From the NCBI GenBank assembly GCA_037481875.1, contig JBBFKY010000006.1, positions 151,383 to 215,382 on the forward strand: 64,000 bases of DNA, read 5' to 3'. Within the stretch, counting starts at the first letter, position 1, and every line of letters begins with the position of its first letter. The position numbers were made by a program, and so were the translations under genes. The stretch is from Desulfosoma sp. GTDB taxonomy: Bacteria > Desulfobacterota > Syntrophobacteria > Syntrophobacterales > DSM-9756. The notes beneath the pieces are model-generated. The model saw nothing but the letters and a program-made list of their open reading frames with translations, was not told the origin of the DNA and made no database searches. This document shows positions 12,076-21,603 of the stretch, one piece after another.

Positions 12076-12288
12076 GTGTGGGGTGACCGTCAATCCGCCC
12101 AATACCGAGATTTTCATGCCACAGCCCTCTATTGTCCGCGATGTCGGCAGGCCATGCCGGTGCGAAGTCGCCTTCTTTTGATTCTTCCTGACGGGGAACT
12201 TCACGAATACTTGTGTGCGGTGTGTGCTACTTCCGTAGGCACGAAGACTGTCAGACAAGAGCGTGAAGCTCGCATCTATGTGGCCTAA
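12076..12288 (+). CDS. Small zinc-ribbon-like conserved protein
   Basis: 70 aa. Two cysteine pairs, CPRCRQ near residue 22 and CAVC near residue 47, separated by LLLILPDGELHEYL, form a plausible rubredoxin-like or zinc-ribbon knuckle. The GTG at 12076 has AAGGAG 8 nt upstream; the earlier GTG at 12067 overlaps that ribosome-binding site. It stands alone before the ABC exporter operon, 63 nt upstream. I do not recognise a named family; coding is supported by the cysteine spacing and the ribosome-binding site. Confidence 0.6.
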   Translation: MWGDRQSAQYRDFHATALYCPRCRQAMPVRSRLLLILPDGELHEYLCAVCATSVGTKTVRQEREARIYVA

Positions 12289-12351
12289 TCAAGCCGCGTT
12301 AAATAGCTCGAATCATTTCATGAGCCTGAATGTGCAAAGAGGTGAACAAGG

Positions 12352-13347
12352 ATGATTGAAGCCCAAGGTTTGACCAAGTGGTATGGAACGGTTCCGGCCA
12401 TTCAGGATGTGAGTTTTGAAATCGCCAAGGGCGAGGTGGTAGGGTTTTTGGGTCCCAATGGTGCCGGTAAATCCACCACCATTCGCATTCTCACGTGTTT
12501 CATGCCGCCTACAGCCGGATCCGCCAAGGTGGACGGCTTGGACTGCCTGGAAAACTCTTTGGAAGTCCGCCGGCGCATTGGATATCTGCCAGAAAACGTT
12601 CCTTTATATAACGAAATGACGGTGTGTCGGTTCCTTTCCTTTGTAGCCCAAGTCAAAGGGGTTCCTTGGAAAAGCATGACAAAGGAAGTGGAACGGGTCG
12701 TGGCCGTGTGCGGCTTGGAAGCAGTCCGCAACCGGATCATCGGAAATCTTTCCAAAGGCTACCGACAAAGGGTGGGATTGGCCCAGGCGTTGGTGGGAAA
12801 CCCCCCGGTGCTCATCTTAGATGAACCCACCATTGGGTTGGATCCCACCCAGATCGTGGAAATTCGAAAACTCATTCAGGATTTGGGACAAGACCACACG
12901 GTGCTGCTGAGCAGCCATATTTTGCCTGAAGTGGCTCAAATTTGCCAAAGGGTGCTCATTATCAACAAGGGCCGCATCGTGGCCACGGATGCTCCGCAAG
13001 CCCTCACGTCCCAATTGCAAAAGTCGGCCACGGTTCATCTGACGGTTTGTGGGGATGGCACGGGATTGGCCGAATCCTTACGTCGTTTGGACGGAGTGCT
13101 GAACGTTGTCGTGGAAGGGGGCGAACCGTCACGGCTCATTGTGGAAACGGATCGTCACGCCGACCTTCGACCTGCTTTGGCGCGCACGGTGGTGCAGCAC
13201 GGCGCGGATCTTTTGGAATTGAAAACCGTGGATTTGAGCCTTGAAGATATCTTTATGCATTTGGTGACAGAAGAACCCTCGCAGGAACAGGGTGTGGTCG
13301 CCGAAACAACTCGGGTATCCCAGCATGAGGAGGCGATGGAATCATGA
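12352..13347 (+). CDS. ABC-2 transporter ATP-binding protein (GldA-like)
   Basis: 331 aa ATPase of an ABC-2 exporter. Walker A GPNGAGKST at about 34-42, Q-loop, signature LSKGYRQRVGLAQAL near 133, Walker B VLILDEP near 153 and switch His in LSSHILPEV. The C-terminal ~110 residues are the extension seen in GldA/NatA-type ATPases. RBS AGAGGTGA precedes the ATG. Its stop overlaps the permease start (ATGA). The operon continues with a permease, a GldG-like protein and a DUF4340 protein, the set first named in Bacteroidetes gliding but common in non-gliding bacteria; a gliding role should not be assumed. Confidence 0.93.
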   Translation: MIEAQGLTKWYGTVPAIQDVSFEIAKGEVVGFLGPNGAGKSTTIRILTCFMPPTAGSAKVDGLDCLENSLEVRRRIGYLPENVPLYNEMTVCRFLSFVAQVKGVPWKSMTKEVERVVAVCGLEAVRNRIIGNLSKGYRQRVGLAQALVGNPPVLILDEPTIGLDPTQIVEIRKLIQDLGQDHTVLLSSHILPEVAQICQRVLIINKGRIVATDAPQALTSQLQKSATVHLTVCGDGTGLAESLRRLDGVLNVVVEGGEPSRLIVETDRHADLRPALARTVVQHGADLLELKTVDLSLEDIFMHLVTEEPSQEQGVVAETTRVSQHEEAMES

Positions 13348-14114
13348 GAGGTATTTGGGCCGTTTATCGCAAGGAACTATATGTGCTTTTTGCCTCCCCT
13401 ATCTTTTACGTGGTGGCCTTTATCTTTCTCGTGTTGAACGGCTACTTTTTCTATACGGCTTTGGCTTATTACAGCATGGTGAGCTTTCAAGCCGCCCAAA
13501 ACCCTTTTATGGCCCACCAGATGAACCTGATGGATATGGTGGTGCGTCCCGTGCTGATGGATCTTGCCGTCGTTCTTTTGCTCACGGCGCCTTTGCTCAC
13601 CATGCGAACCTACGCTGAAGAGAGGCGTTCAGGCACCATGGAACTACTTTTCACTCTGCCCGTCACTGACAAGGGAGTGTTGGCGGCCAAATTTGCGGGA
13701 GTGCTCACGACCTTGTTCCTTTTGCTTCTGGGAACCCTGCCGTCCATGGCCTTGTTGGGGTTTTTGGCTGATCCCAATTGGAAAGTGATGCTATGCGCCT
13801 ATGCAGGTTTGTTTTTGATGGGAGCGGCTTTTCTGTCGTTGGGTATGTTCTCATCGGCTTTGACCAGAAACCAGATCGTGGCGGCGGTAATCTCCTTCGG
13901 CGCCTTGTTGCTTTTTTGGGTGATCGGCTGGCTGAGTTCCATCATGGGGCCCACATCCGTGCGGCTGGCGGAGTATCTTTCCATCATTCGCCATTTCGAC
14001 AATTTTTCCAAAGGGGTGCTGGATTCTCGAGACCTGCTCTATTACGGGATCTTTATAAGCTTTTTCCTTTTTCTCACCGTGCGCCAGATCGAATCCTACC
14101 GGTGGCGTGGTTGA
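13344..14114 (+). CDS. ABC-2 type permease (GldF-like)
   Basis: 256 aa integral membrane protein with about six hydrophobic segments, beginning MRGIWAVYRKELYVLFASP. The motif TYAEERRSGTMELLFTLPV is the hallmark of ABC-2 permeases such as GldF and NosY. Start overlaps the ATPase stop by 4 bp. It would form the membrane channel with the upstream ATPase. The transported substrate is unknown. Confidence 0.93.
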   Translation: MRGIWAVYRKELYVLFASPIFYVVAFIFLVLNGYFFYTALAYYSMVSFQAAQNPFMAHQMNLMDMVVRPVLMDLAVVLLLTAPLLTMRTYAEERRSGTMELLFTLPVTDKGVLAAKFAGVLTTLFLLLLGTLPSMALLGFLADPNWKVMLCAYAGLFLMGAAFLSLGMFSSALTRNQIVAAVISFGALLLFWVIGWLSSIMGPTSVRLAEYLSIIRHFDNFSKGVLDSRDLLYYGIFISFFLFLTVRQIESYRWRG

Positions 14115-14152
14115 TCGAAAGAACCCACAAGACACGATGGAGGCCTTGAAAG

Positions 14153-15610
14153 ATGCCGAAGACTATAAAATCGCGGCGGCTGCATTACGGATCCAGCGCG
14201 GTTTTTTCCACCTTGGTTTTTTTGGCCATTTTGGTGCTGGTCGCTCTTATTGCCGAAAGACATCCTCTTCGAGCGGACCTTACGGAAACCGGACAGTTCA
14301 GTTTATCGGAACAGAGCCGAAAAGTGGTGGCGTCCATCAAAGAGCCTGTGACCATCAAGGCTTTTTTTGCCTCCGGTGCTTCCGACGCCTCACGTGCTAA
14401 GGACCTGCTGGAAACCTACCGTTACTACAACAAGAACCTTCACTATGAATTCATCGATCCCGACAGAGAACCACAACTGGCCCGCCAATACGAAATTCGC
14501 GACTACGGGGTGTTGGTGGTTGAAGGTCAGGGACGTAAGGAAATCGCCCCTCGCGCCGATGAAGAGGCTTTGACCAACGCGCTTTTTAAACTTAGCCGGG
14601 ACGAGGACAAGGTCATTTATTTTCTCACGGGGCATGGGGAGCGATCCCCGGAGGAAATGCACAAAGGGGGATATTCTTCAGCCAAATCAGCATTGCTGAA
14701 GGAAAACTTTCAGGTGAAGCCGCTCAACTTGATGCAGCAGCCTCGGGTGCCCGAGGATGCCGCTGTGGTGATCGTGGCGGGTCCTGAAAAAACCCTGTTT
14801 CCCGAAGAGGTGGCGTCCTTGGAAGAGTATGTGCTGCGAGGCGGCAAGGCGGTTTTCTTTCTCGATCCCGAAAAAGACGGCGGTGTGCGCTCTCTGCTGG
14901 AAAAATACGGTATTGTTCTCGGAAACGACATGATCATCGATAAACTCAGTCGCGTCTTTGGAGGCAGTTACCTTATGCCCGTCGTGACCCACTATGGGGC
15001 GCACAAGATCACACAAGGGTTCAATGTGGCTACCTTTTACTCCGAGGCACGGTCCGTGTCCGCCGCCGATCCTCCCCCGAACGGCGTGACCCTGGTGACC
15101 CTAGCCTCCACATCGGAAAATGCATGGGCGGAAACGGATCTGGAACGGCTCTATCGAGGGGAGGCGAGTTTTGAACAAGGCATAGACAAACCCGGTCCCG
15201 TGTCCCTTGGCGTGTTGGCGGCCGTGGACATCAGCCAATTTGGCGGCAAAGAGACGGCATCCTTCAAAGCTGAAGAAGGCACTCAGGGTTTCGACAAAGA
15301 AACCGGCGACAAAGACCCCCTAAAGTCCAAGCCGACCTTGGGATACCTGGTCGCATTTGGGGATTCGGACTTTGTGGACAACACTCATTTCGGTGTTTCC
15401 GGCAATGCGGATTTGTTCCTCAACATGATGCATTTTCTGGCCGATGAGGAAACCCTCATCACGATAGAACCAAGAAAGCAAAAAGCTCAGACCTTGATGC
15501 TCACGGCAAACCAAGCTCGAATGGTTTTTTGGACATCCGTGGTCGCGGTTCCTATGATGGTGTTGCTTGCAGGATTCGGGGTTTACCGTGTGCGGAGGTC
15601 GCAGCGATGA
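14153..15610 (+). CDS. GldG-like ABC transporter auxiliary protein
   Basis: 485 aa. One N-terminal membrane helix (about residues 15-38), a large extracytoplasmic part, and a second helix at the C terminus (about 455-478). The conserved GldG segment includes FSLSEQSRKVVASIKEPV, LLETYRYYNKNLHYEFIDP and VIYFLTGHGERSP. The ATG has GGAGG 8-9 nt upstream. The stop overlaps the next start (ATGA). It is probably a periplasmic-facing partner of the ABC-2 complex. Confidence 0.9.
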   Translation: MPKTIKSRRLHYGSSAVFSTLVFLAILVLVALIAERHPLRADLTETGQFSLSEQSRKVVASIKEPVTIKAFFASGASDASRAKDLLETYRYYNKNLHYEFIDPDREPQLARQYEIRDYGVLVVEGQGRKEIAPRADEEALTNALFKLSRDEDKVIYFLTGHGERSPEEMHKGGYSSAKSALLKENFQVKPLNLMQQPRVPEDAAVVIVAGPEKTLFPEEVASLEEYVLRGGKAVFFLDPEKDGGVRSLLEKYGIVLGNDMIIDKLSRVFGGSYLMPVVTHYGAHKITQGFNVATFYSEARSVSAADPPPNGVTLVTLASTSENAWAETDLERLYRGEASFEQGIDKPGPVSLGVLAAVDISQFGGKETASFKAEEGTQGFDKETGDKDPLKSKPTLGYLVAFGDSDFVDNTHFGVSGNADLFLNMMHFLADEETLITIEPRKQKAQTLMLTANQARMVFWTSVVAVPMMVLLAGFGVYRVRRSQR

Positions 15611-16965
15611 AGTGGCGTCATTCGATCATTTACCTGCTCGTGTTGATTGTTCTGGGCGGCTACTATTATTGGTTTGAAGTCGTCAAAAAGCGGGAAAAGG
15701 ACGAGGCGGAGAGGGTTAAGAACAAACTTTATACGGTGAAAGCGGAAAACGTGGAGGAACTCTTCCTCGAGGCCGAAGGCAAGCCGAGGGTGCACCTGGT
15801 CAAAAAGGACGGGACATGGGTTTTGGAAGAGCCCCTCGACACCGAAGCCGATCAAGGCGCTGTAGACACCTTGGTTCATGTTCTGGTGGAATTGGAAAAA
15901 AGCCGTGAGGTGGACACAGCCGCCAAGGACGTGGCCCTTTACGGGCTTGCGGCCCCTCACCTTACAGTGCGGTTTCGTTCCGCAGACACGTGGCATCGTC
16001 TGCGGTTCGGGTCCCAAAACCCTTCAGGGGAAAGCCGCTATGCCGTTAAAGAAGACGAAAATGCTGTTTTTCTTGTGGCTGCAGGCCAGGTACAGGGTTT
16101 AAGTAAAACGCCGGAAGATCTTCGTCGTCGAGATCTTTTGACCTTTGACGATGATAACATTGAAGGCCTCAAAGTGTCTTGGGCTGACGGACGCCGTGTG
16201 GAGCTGGTTCGAGAGGAAAAAAATAAAGAGACATGGCGCTGTGTGGAAGAGCCTGAAAGGCGTGTGAAGAACACCAAGGTGGAAAACGTTCTGAACCAGT
16301 TACGGTGGTTACGGGCCAAAACCTTTTTGGATTCTGCCGGTCAAGAGGCTCCATGGCAAGGGGAGGCTTTCGAGGTCCAGGTGATTCTGCGAGGCTTCGA
16401 TGGTTCCGAACAATCCATTCAGCTGGGACGCAAAAAAGATCAACCGGAAACCTATGTGGCCCTGAGTTCCCAGCTCAAGACTCCGGTGACCGTCGATGCC
16501 TCCATCTTCAAGGAACTGCCTAAGACGGTGCGCGATGTGGAAGATCGATCCCTCGTGGCTTTGAACTCCAAAGACGTCACACGTGTGGAATACAACGTGG
16601 GTGAAGAAAAAGGTGAACTGATCCTTGAAGACGGCGGCACGTGGGTCCAGGTGAAAGCCGATGGTACCCGGCGCCGATTCAAGGAATCCTGGCGTGTTCG
16701 TCCCCTGTTTTGGGAATGGGAGGATTTGGAATACGAGGAAAAGGTTCCCACTGAGGAAGCTTGCGGACAAAGTCAGGACATGAACCGCATGGCCTTTTTC
16801 CAAAAGGACAAGGGGCTCGGCGTGTTGACCTGGCTCCAAAGACAGCCGAATGACAAGGATGACACCCTGCCGCTCTGTGTCGATTCCGGCACGGCTTTTC
16901 TTGTCAAAGCTGAAAAAATCAAAGAAATCGAAAGAAAATTTCGAGAAGTCTTGAAAAGCCCATAA
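15607..16965 (+). CDS. DUF4340 protein linked to the GldAFG-like exporter
   Basis: 452 aa. One N-terminal transmembrane helix (SIIYLLVLIVLGGYYYWF), then an extracytoplasmic region with repeated beta-rich modules, for example DGTWVLEEPLDTEADQGAVD and LYGLAAPHLTVRF, typical of DUF4340. The frame continues upstream inside gldG, but the ATG at 15607 overlaps the gldG stop and begins with the expected membrane anchor. Last gene of the operon; it converges on queF with only 24 nt between stops and no obvious terminator hairpin. Molecular role unknown in this family. Confidence 0.88.
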   Translation: MKWRHSIIYLLVLIVLGGYYYWFEVVKKREKDEAERVKNKLYTVKAENVEELFLEAEGKPRVHLVKKDGTWVLEEPLDTEADQGAVDTLVHVLVELEKSREVDTAAKDVALYGLAAPHLTVRFRSADTWHRLRFGSQNPSGESRYAVKEDENAVFLVAAGQVQGLSKTPEDLRRRDLLTFDDDNIEGLKVSWADGRRVELVREEKNKETWRCVEEPERRVKNTKVENVLNQLRWLRAKTFLDSAGQEAPWQGEAFEVQVILRGFDGSEQSIQLGRKKDQPETYVALSSQLKTPVTVDASIFKELPKTVRDVEDRSLVALNSKDVTRVEYNVGEEKGELILEDGGTWVQVKADGTRRRFKESWRVRPLFWEWEDLEYEEKVPTEEACGQSQDMNRMAFFQKDKGLGVLTWLQRQPNDKDDTLPLCVDSGTAFLVKAEKIKEIERKFREVLKSP

Positions 16966-16989
16966 AGAAAGGTTCAAAAAAGCTAAAGG

Positions 16990-17457
16990 CTATTCACGAC
17001 CTCCCCTGTAGCTGGTTTTTTCCAGCGGCAGGGGACGGCATCCTTGAGGAATCTGTCCTGTTTCCACCACAACGTCGATGGGAATCCCTCCGCGAGCATA
17101 CCAAAGGCCCACCACACGCAAATACTTGGGATTCATGGCCTGTTGCAATCTCTTGAGAATGGTCACCGTGCAGGCTTCATGAAATGTTCCGTAATTGCGA
17201 AAACTTCCGAGAAAGAGCTTGTAGGATTTGCTTTCCACGAGCCTTTCTCGAGGCACATAGTCGACGATGATCACGGCAAAGTCAGGTTGACCCGTCAGTG
17301 GGCATAAGGTTGTGAATTCGGGGGCTGTAAGCCGCACCACGTAGTCCACGTCTGGATGCGGGTTGGCAAAGGTTTCCAAAACCGCTTCGTCGGGATGTTT
17401 TGGAAGTGGTGAGGGGCGTCCCAGAAGGGTCAGTTGGTCCAGATCGTCTTGAGGCAT
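16990..17457 (-). CDS. queF: NADPH-dependent 7-cyano-7-deazaguanine reductase
   Basis: 155 aa, the short (unimodular) QueF. Reduces preQ0 to preQ1 in queuosine biosynthesis. The active-site cysteine is in TTLCPLTGQPDFA (Cys52, with Asp59) and the substrate-binding QueF motif is ESKSYKLFLGSFRN (Glu75). Length is normal. No other queuosine genes are adjacent, and no preQ1 riboswitch was seen upstream. Confidence 0.95.
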   Translation of the reverse strand: MPQDDLDQLTLLGRPSPLPKHPDEAVLETFANPHPDVDYVVRLTAPEFTTLCPLTGQPDFAVIIVDYVPRERLVESKSYKLFLGSFRNYGTFHEACTVTILKRLQQAMNPKYLRVVGLWYARGGIPIDVVVETGQIPQGCRPLPLEKTSYRGGRE

Positions 17458-17536
17458 CTCTGAATCTCTCAGCCTTTTTGAAGAGTTTGACCATGCATCG
17501 AGTTTCTGTGCGTCCCGACTTCTGAAGACGGAAGCT

Positions 17537-18250
17537 TCATCGTATCAGGCGTTTGATTTGGTTATGGTGCCTGCGAAACACCTCTTCGGCCAGCTTGCTT
17601 AAATCTTCTTGAACCAGTGATGCCGGTGGAAGATCGAGAGGAGACGGCAGCTGGAATCGTTCGATTTTTTGAGGATGAATGTAAAGTTTTTTCTCTACGG
17701 ACATGATTTCTTCCGCGGTAAAGTTGCTTCCCAGAAAATGCTTGTGTTCCAGGCCGCACACATCCAGGCTTTTGAGAAAGTTGAGAATCGTCAAAAGGTC
17801 GAAATTGGATTGGAAAGCCTGAATATTAATGTTCAAAGCCCGCACTTCCAACTCCAGGTCGTTAAAAGCATCCCGGTATTTGCCCATCCAGGTGAGCAAT
17901 CGGTTGTAGGATTCCAAATACAGTTTTCGAAACTTACCCTTGTGAGTCAGGGCGATCACCTTGATGAATCGCACACCGGGGGCAAAAGGTTTTTGCAGGC
18001 ATTCATGCCAGTATGAATTCCGAGGGATTTCCAGAAGACCTGCAAGGTGTTCCAGCAATTCGGAATCCATGGTCAGGTAACCGAGGCGCGTGAAGCGTTT
18101 GCCCACTTCCTGGGCCAAAGCGCGCACTTTTTCCGCTTGAGCCTCCAGGTCTTCCGTTTCCAGCTCGATGAGGCGTCTTTGGGTCAGGTAGTTTTCAAGA
18201 ACTTCCTCTTTGACCTGTCGCGTGAGACATGTGATGAGATCGTCTTCCAC
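17537..18250 (-). CDS. Uncharacterised protein paired with a RecA-like ATPase
   Basis: About 237 aa, soluble and helix-rich. The N-terminal region is a likely coiled coil (LTQRRLIELETEDLEAQAEK), and the middle contains KVIALTHKGKFRKLYLESYN. No family recognised. The frame extends to 18292, but the GTG at 18250 has GGGAGGT 6-7 nt upstream, the best start. It lies about 100 nt downstream of the RecA-like ATPase gene on the same strand, so the two are probably one operon and may act together. Confidence 0.7.
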   Translation of the reverse strand: MEDDLITCLTRQVKEEVLENYLTQRRLIELETEDLEAQAEKVRALAQEVGKRFTRLGYLTMDSELLEHLAGLLEIPRNSYWHECLQKPFAPGVRFIKVIALTHKGKFRKLYLESYNRLLTWMGKYRDAFNDLELEVRALNINIQAFQSNFDLLTILNFLKSLDVCGLEHKHFLGSNFTAEEIMSVEKKLYIHPQKIERFQLPSPLDLPPASLVQEDLSKLAEEVFRRHHNQIKRLIR

Positions 18251-18351
18251 CAAAATACCTCCCGGGCCCCTGTGTGTCATCCTGGTTCCCACCCCGATTG
18301 GCGGCTGTGTAGGGACTGGATGAACGCATGAGGAGAAAAAAGACGTCGGGC

Positions 18352-19089
18352 TTACAGGGAGCGTTGAGCCATCGTGCCTTCCTGCGCTTGAGTGACGAGA
18401 AAAGTCCGAGGGTTGATGGTCAGAGCCGGATGCGCCGGTTGGTAGTCCTCACCGTGTTTCAGAACAACCATGGAAATGCCGTGCGCTTTCGGTTCCAGAA
18501 GAACAATGGCCTGAAAAAGATCATCCAGTTCATGGCACGGGTACGGCACGCCCTTGTCGTTGGTGATGTCGATGTGCCGGTGAATACGGCATGAAAACCA
18601 GACCGCGGCACCATGGTTTTCGGCCGTCTGTTGAATGGATTCCAGTTGCTTGCGGGAAACCCGCTCAAAGTCCAGCCCATCCAAAACGATCAGAGTCGGA
18701 TGAAACATCACCTGGTCCCGCAAATTCTGAATACTTTCCTCCAGCTTGGCCGGAGTGAACGTGTGATGCAGATACGACATGATAAACCTTGAAGAAACCA
18801 TGTTTTCTTTGAGGTTCTTCAGCAGTGTTTCGTCCTTCACGGTGCTCCTGAAGTTTCGATACAACTCTTCATACCAAATCTTGATTTTGTCAGGCAGTTC
18901 GTCAATGCAGATGTGCAAGACCTTTTCGTTCCGAGCAAGCCCTTCCAGGGCGATAAGGGTCAGACAGGCGGTTTTGCCCACACCCGCCCGGGCGAGAAGC
19001 ACGCCCATTTGCCCGGAACGCAGTGAATCTCCAAGGCAAGAGTGAATCAGTCCTGCCGGAAAAGACGATGATCCGTCAAAAGCTGTCAT
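18352..19089 (-). CDS. RecA/DnaB-fold ATPase of unknown role
   Basis: 245 aa. Walker A LLARAGVGKTAC at about 30-41 and Walker B TLIVLDGLDFE near 137-147. After the P-loop the segment VLHICIDELPDKIKIWYEEL resembles the KaiC/DnaB-like RecA fold. The ATG at 19089 has AAAGGAGT directly upstream; the frame extends further but without a ribosome-binding site. Upstream of, and probably cotranscribed with, the uncharacterised gene at 17537-18250. No signal or membrane segment. Specific function unknown. Confidence 0.75.
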   Translation of the reverse strand: MTAFDGSSSFPAGLIHSCLGDSLRSGQMGVLLARAGVGKTACLTLIALEGLARNEKVLHICIDELPDKIKIWYEELYRNFRSTVKDETLLKNLKENMVSSRFIMSYLHHTFTPAKLEESIQNLRDQVMFHPTLIVLDGLDFERVSRKQLESIQQTAENHGAAVWFSCRIHRHIDITNDKGVPYPCHELDDLFQAIVLLEPKAHGISMVVLKHGEDYQPAHPALTINPRTFLVTQAQEGTMAQRSL

Positions 19090-19201
19090 GAAAAACACTC
19101 CTTTGATAATGTCTGAGGAGACGGGTCCATGTCCCTGCATGTCGGCCCAGCCAATCCATATTACCCCACAAGACCGGTTAAAGGGTAGTCAAGAAAGCAG
19201 G

Positions 19202-21283
19202 TTAGTTTTTCCGGCCCAGTTCCTCTTTCCGTGCTCGTATGATCTCCTCGGCGATGCCTTTAGGCACAGGGCTGTAGCGAGCAAATTCCATGGTGAATTC
19301 CGCCTTGCCTTGGGTTGCGGACCGAAGCACGGTGGAATAGCCGAACATTTCCGAAAGAGGCACTTCGGCTTCGATACTTGAAAAAGTGCCGTCTTCCGCC
19401 GTGCTGATAATCATGCCTCGGCGTTGGTTCAAGGTGCCCAGAACCGCGCCTTGGAATTCGGAAGGGGTTTCCACCACGACGCGCATGAGGGGTTCCATGA
19501 GTTGCGGCTTGGCCTTTTCATACGCTTGGCGGAAGGCTCCGATGGCTGCCTGCTGAAAAGCCAGGTCCGAAGAATCCACAGGATGGGTGTTGCCGTCATG
19601 AATCGTCACTCGAACCCCCGTGACGGGAAAGCCTCCAAGAGACCCCTTTTTAAGGCAGGCGCGGAATCCCTTGTCACAGGACGGAATAAATTCCTGAGGA
19701 ATCACGCCCCCGGTGATGCGGTTGACGAATTCATAATCGCCTTCTTCCAAAGGTTCAATGAATCCGGCCACACGACCGTATTGCCCTGCACCTCCCGTCT
19801 GTTTCTTGTGGGTGTAATCGAAATCCGCCTTTTGGGTAATGGTTTCACGATAAGCTACCTTGGGCTGACCGGTGGACACCTCGGCCCCGTACTCCCGTCG
19901 CATGCGCTCCACATACACGTCCAGATGCAGTTCCCCCATGCCGCAAATGAGGGTTTCTCCCGTTTCTTCGTCCAGATAGGAACGAAAAGTGGGATCTTCC
20001 TTGGTGAAACGCGTGAGAGCCTTGCTCAGGTTCATTTCGGCCTTTTTGTCTTTGGGCTTGATAGCCAAGGAAATGACGGGCTCCGGAACGTAGATGGAAG
20101 TCATGGTCAGACGTCGGCTTCCGTCCGTAAAGGTGTCCCCTGAAGCGCAGTCGATGCCGAAAAGGGCGACAATGTCGCCGGCGGAAGCGGATTCAATATC
20201 TTCCATTTCATCGGCATGCATGCGACAAAGGCGCCCGACCTTGGACACCTTGCCGGTGCGGGTGTTGACAATGGTGGAACCTTTCTCGATGGATCCCTGA
20301 TAAAGACGCACATAGGTCAATTGACCGTAGCGGGTGACTTCCAGTTTAAAGGCCAACATGACAAGAGGCAGATCCGGGCTGGATTTCAAGGGGACTTCTT
20401 CGTTGTCCCGGTCCGCGTCCAGAGCCGTGTTCTGCACATCGGCTGGACCGGGCAAATAACGCAGCACCGCATCCAGCAGCGGCTGCACACCCTTGTTCTT
20501 GTAAGCGGAACCCATAAGAACGGGGGTGATTCGAAGATTCAAAGTCGCCTGGCGCACGGCCTGGTGAATGATGTCTTCGGTAACCGTTTCTTCCAGAATG
20601 GCTTCTGTGAGTTCATCGGAAAAGAGCGACAGAGTGTCCAGCATCTCCTCGCGCTTTTCCAGGGCCAGAGCCTGCAATTCTGAAGGGATATCGTGTTCGC
20701 GAACGTCTTCACCGTTGGGACCTTCAAAAGTCACGGCCTTCATGCGAATCAGGTCCACAACACCTTGATGCTCCGCTTCCAAACCCAAGGGAATCTGCAA
20801 CAGAACAGGCACATGCCCAAGTTTTTCTCGAAGCTGGTCAGCCACCTTGAGCGGGTTGGCGCCGGCGCGGTCACACTTGTTCACAAAGGCGATCCTTGGC
20901 ACATTGTAACGTCTCATCTGCCGGTCTACAGTTACGGACTGACTTTGCACGCCGCCCACGCCGCACAGCACCAGAACGGCTCCATCCAAGACCCTCAAGG
21001 CCCGTTCCACTTCAATGGTAAAATCCACATGCCCAGGCGTATCGATGATATTGATGGCATGGTCTTTCCACAGGCAATGCGTGGCTGCAGACTGAATGGT
21101 GATACCGCGCTCTTTTTCCAGTTCCATGGAATCCATGGTGGCGCCCACGCCGTCTTTGCCCTTGACCTCATGAATGGCGTGAATTTTCCGAGTGTAAAAG
21201 AGAATACGCTCCGTCAAGGTGGTTTTTCCCGAATCAATGTGAGCGCTGATGCCGATGTTTCTTAGCTTCGTCAGATCCTTCAT
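19202..21283 (-). CDS. fusA: Elongation factor G, spd/mitochondrial-EFG1-like class
   Basis: About 693 aa, full five-domain EF-G. Drives GTP-dependent ribosomal translocation. G1 AHIDSGKTT (Ser where most bacterial EF-G has Ala), switch I with [20 protein letters not shown]3 DTPGHVD, G4 NKCDR. The run [19 protein letters not shown] and the following [10 protein letters not shown] strongly resemble mitochondrial EFG1 and the spd-type EF-Gs of deltaproteobacteria, spirochaetes and planctomycetes, and differ from the canonical str-operon fusA. ATGs at 21283 and 21286 and a TTG at 21289 are all possible; 21283 has GGAGAG at 7 nt. It stands alone, not with rpsL/rpsG/tuf. Family certain; subclass is my reading of motifs. 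Confidence 0.93.
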   Translation of the reverse strand: MKDLTKLRNIGISAHIDSGKTTLTERILFYTRKIHAIHEVKGKDGVGATMDSMELEKERGITIQSAATHCLWKDHAINIIDTPGHVDFTIEVERALRVLDGAVLVLCGVGGVQSQSVTVDRQMRRYNVPRIAFVNKCDRAGANPLKVADQLREKLGHVPVLLQIPLGLEAEHQGVVDLIRMKAVTFEGPNGEDVREHDIPSELQALALEKREEMLDTLSLFSDELTEAILEETVTEDIIHQAVRQATLNLRITPVLMGSAYKNKGVQPLLDAVLRYLPGPADVQNTALDADRDNEEVPLKSSPDLPLVMLAFKLEVTRYGQLTYVRLYQGSIEKGSTIVNTRTGKVSKVGRLCRMHADEMEDIESASAGDIVALFGIDCASGDTFTDGSRRLTMTSIYVPEPVISLAIKPKDKKAEMNLSKALTRFTKEDPTFRSYLDEETGETLICGMGELHLDVYVERMRREYGAEVSTGQPKVAYRETITQKADFDYTHKKQTGGAGQYGRVAGFIEPLEEGDYEFVNRITGGVIPQEFIPSCDKGFRACLKKGSLGGFPVTGVRVTIHDGNTHPVDSSDLAFQQAAIGAFRQAYEKAKPQLMEPLMRVVVETPSEFQGAVLGTLNQRRGMIISTAEDGTFSSIEAEVPLSEMFGYSTVLRSATQGKAEFTMEFARYSPVPKGIAEEIIRARKEELGRKN

Positions 21284-21514
21284 CATCAATCTCTCCAGAC
21301 AAGCCTTTCAAAGGTTTCCCGCCCCAAAGAAAACAAAAACGGGCACACAAGGCTTCGTGCCCGCCGGGGGAGACCGTGGGTATCAAAATTTAATCGGAAA
21401 GGGAAGAAAAAAGTCGAGCCCTATCAGGTTGTCTAAAAACGAATTTCCCCACTGGAGTGCGGCATGCCGCCCACACATCACGCACCGGACGACCGCGATC
21501 CAAGAAAAAACACG

Positions 21515-21562
21515 GTTTCAGGATTGAAGGGCTAAGGCGCCGCCTCGCCCCTACCCTGAAAC
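21515..21562. repeat. REP-like inverted repeat in the fusA-mepA gap
   Basis: GTTTCAGG (21515-21522) and CCTGAAAC (21555-21562) enclose GGCGCCGCCTCGCCCCTA, which shares the CGCCTCGCCCC core with the palindrome at 31129-31154. The rest of the 21290-21603 gap shows no gene. Confidence 0.45.
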
Positions 21563-21603
21563 GGCTTTAGAGACCTTGGGGGCCGGTTCCCGGACAGGTT
21601 AGG

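Noticed and set aside
12352-16965. Gliding-motility operon.
   Set aside because: GldA/F/G-like sets are widespread in bacteria that do not glide, and no other gliding genes are present; kept only as an ABC-2 exporter.
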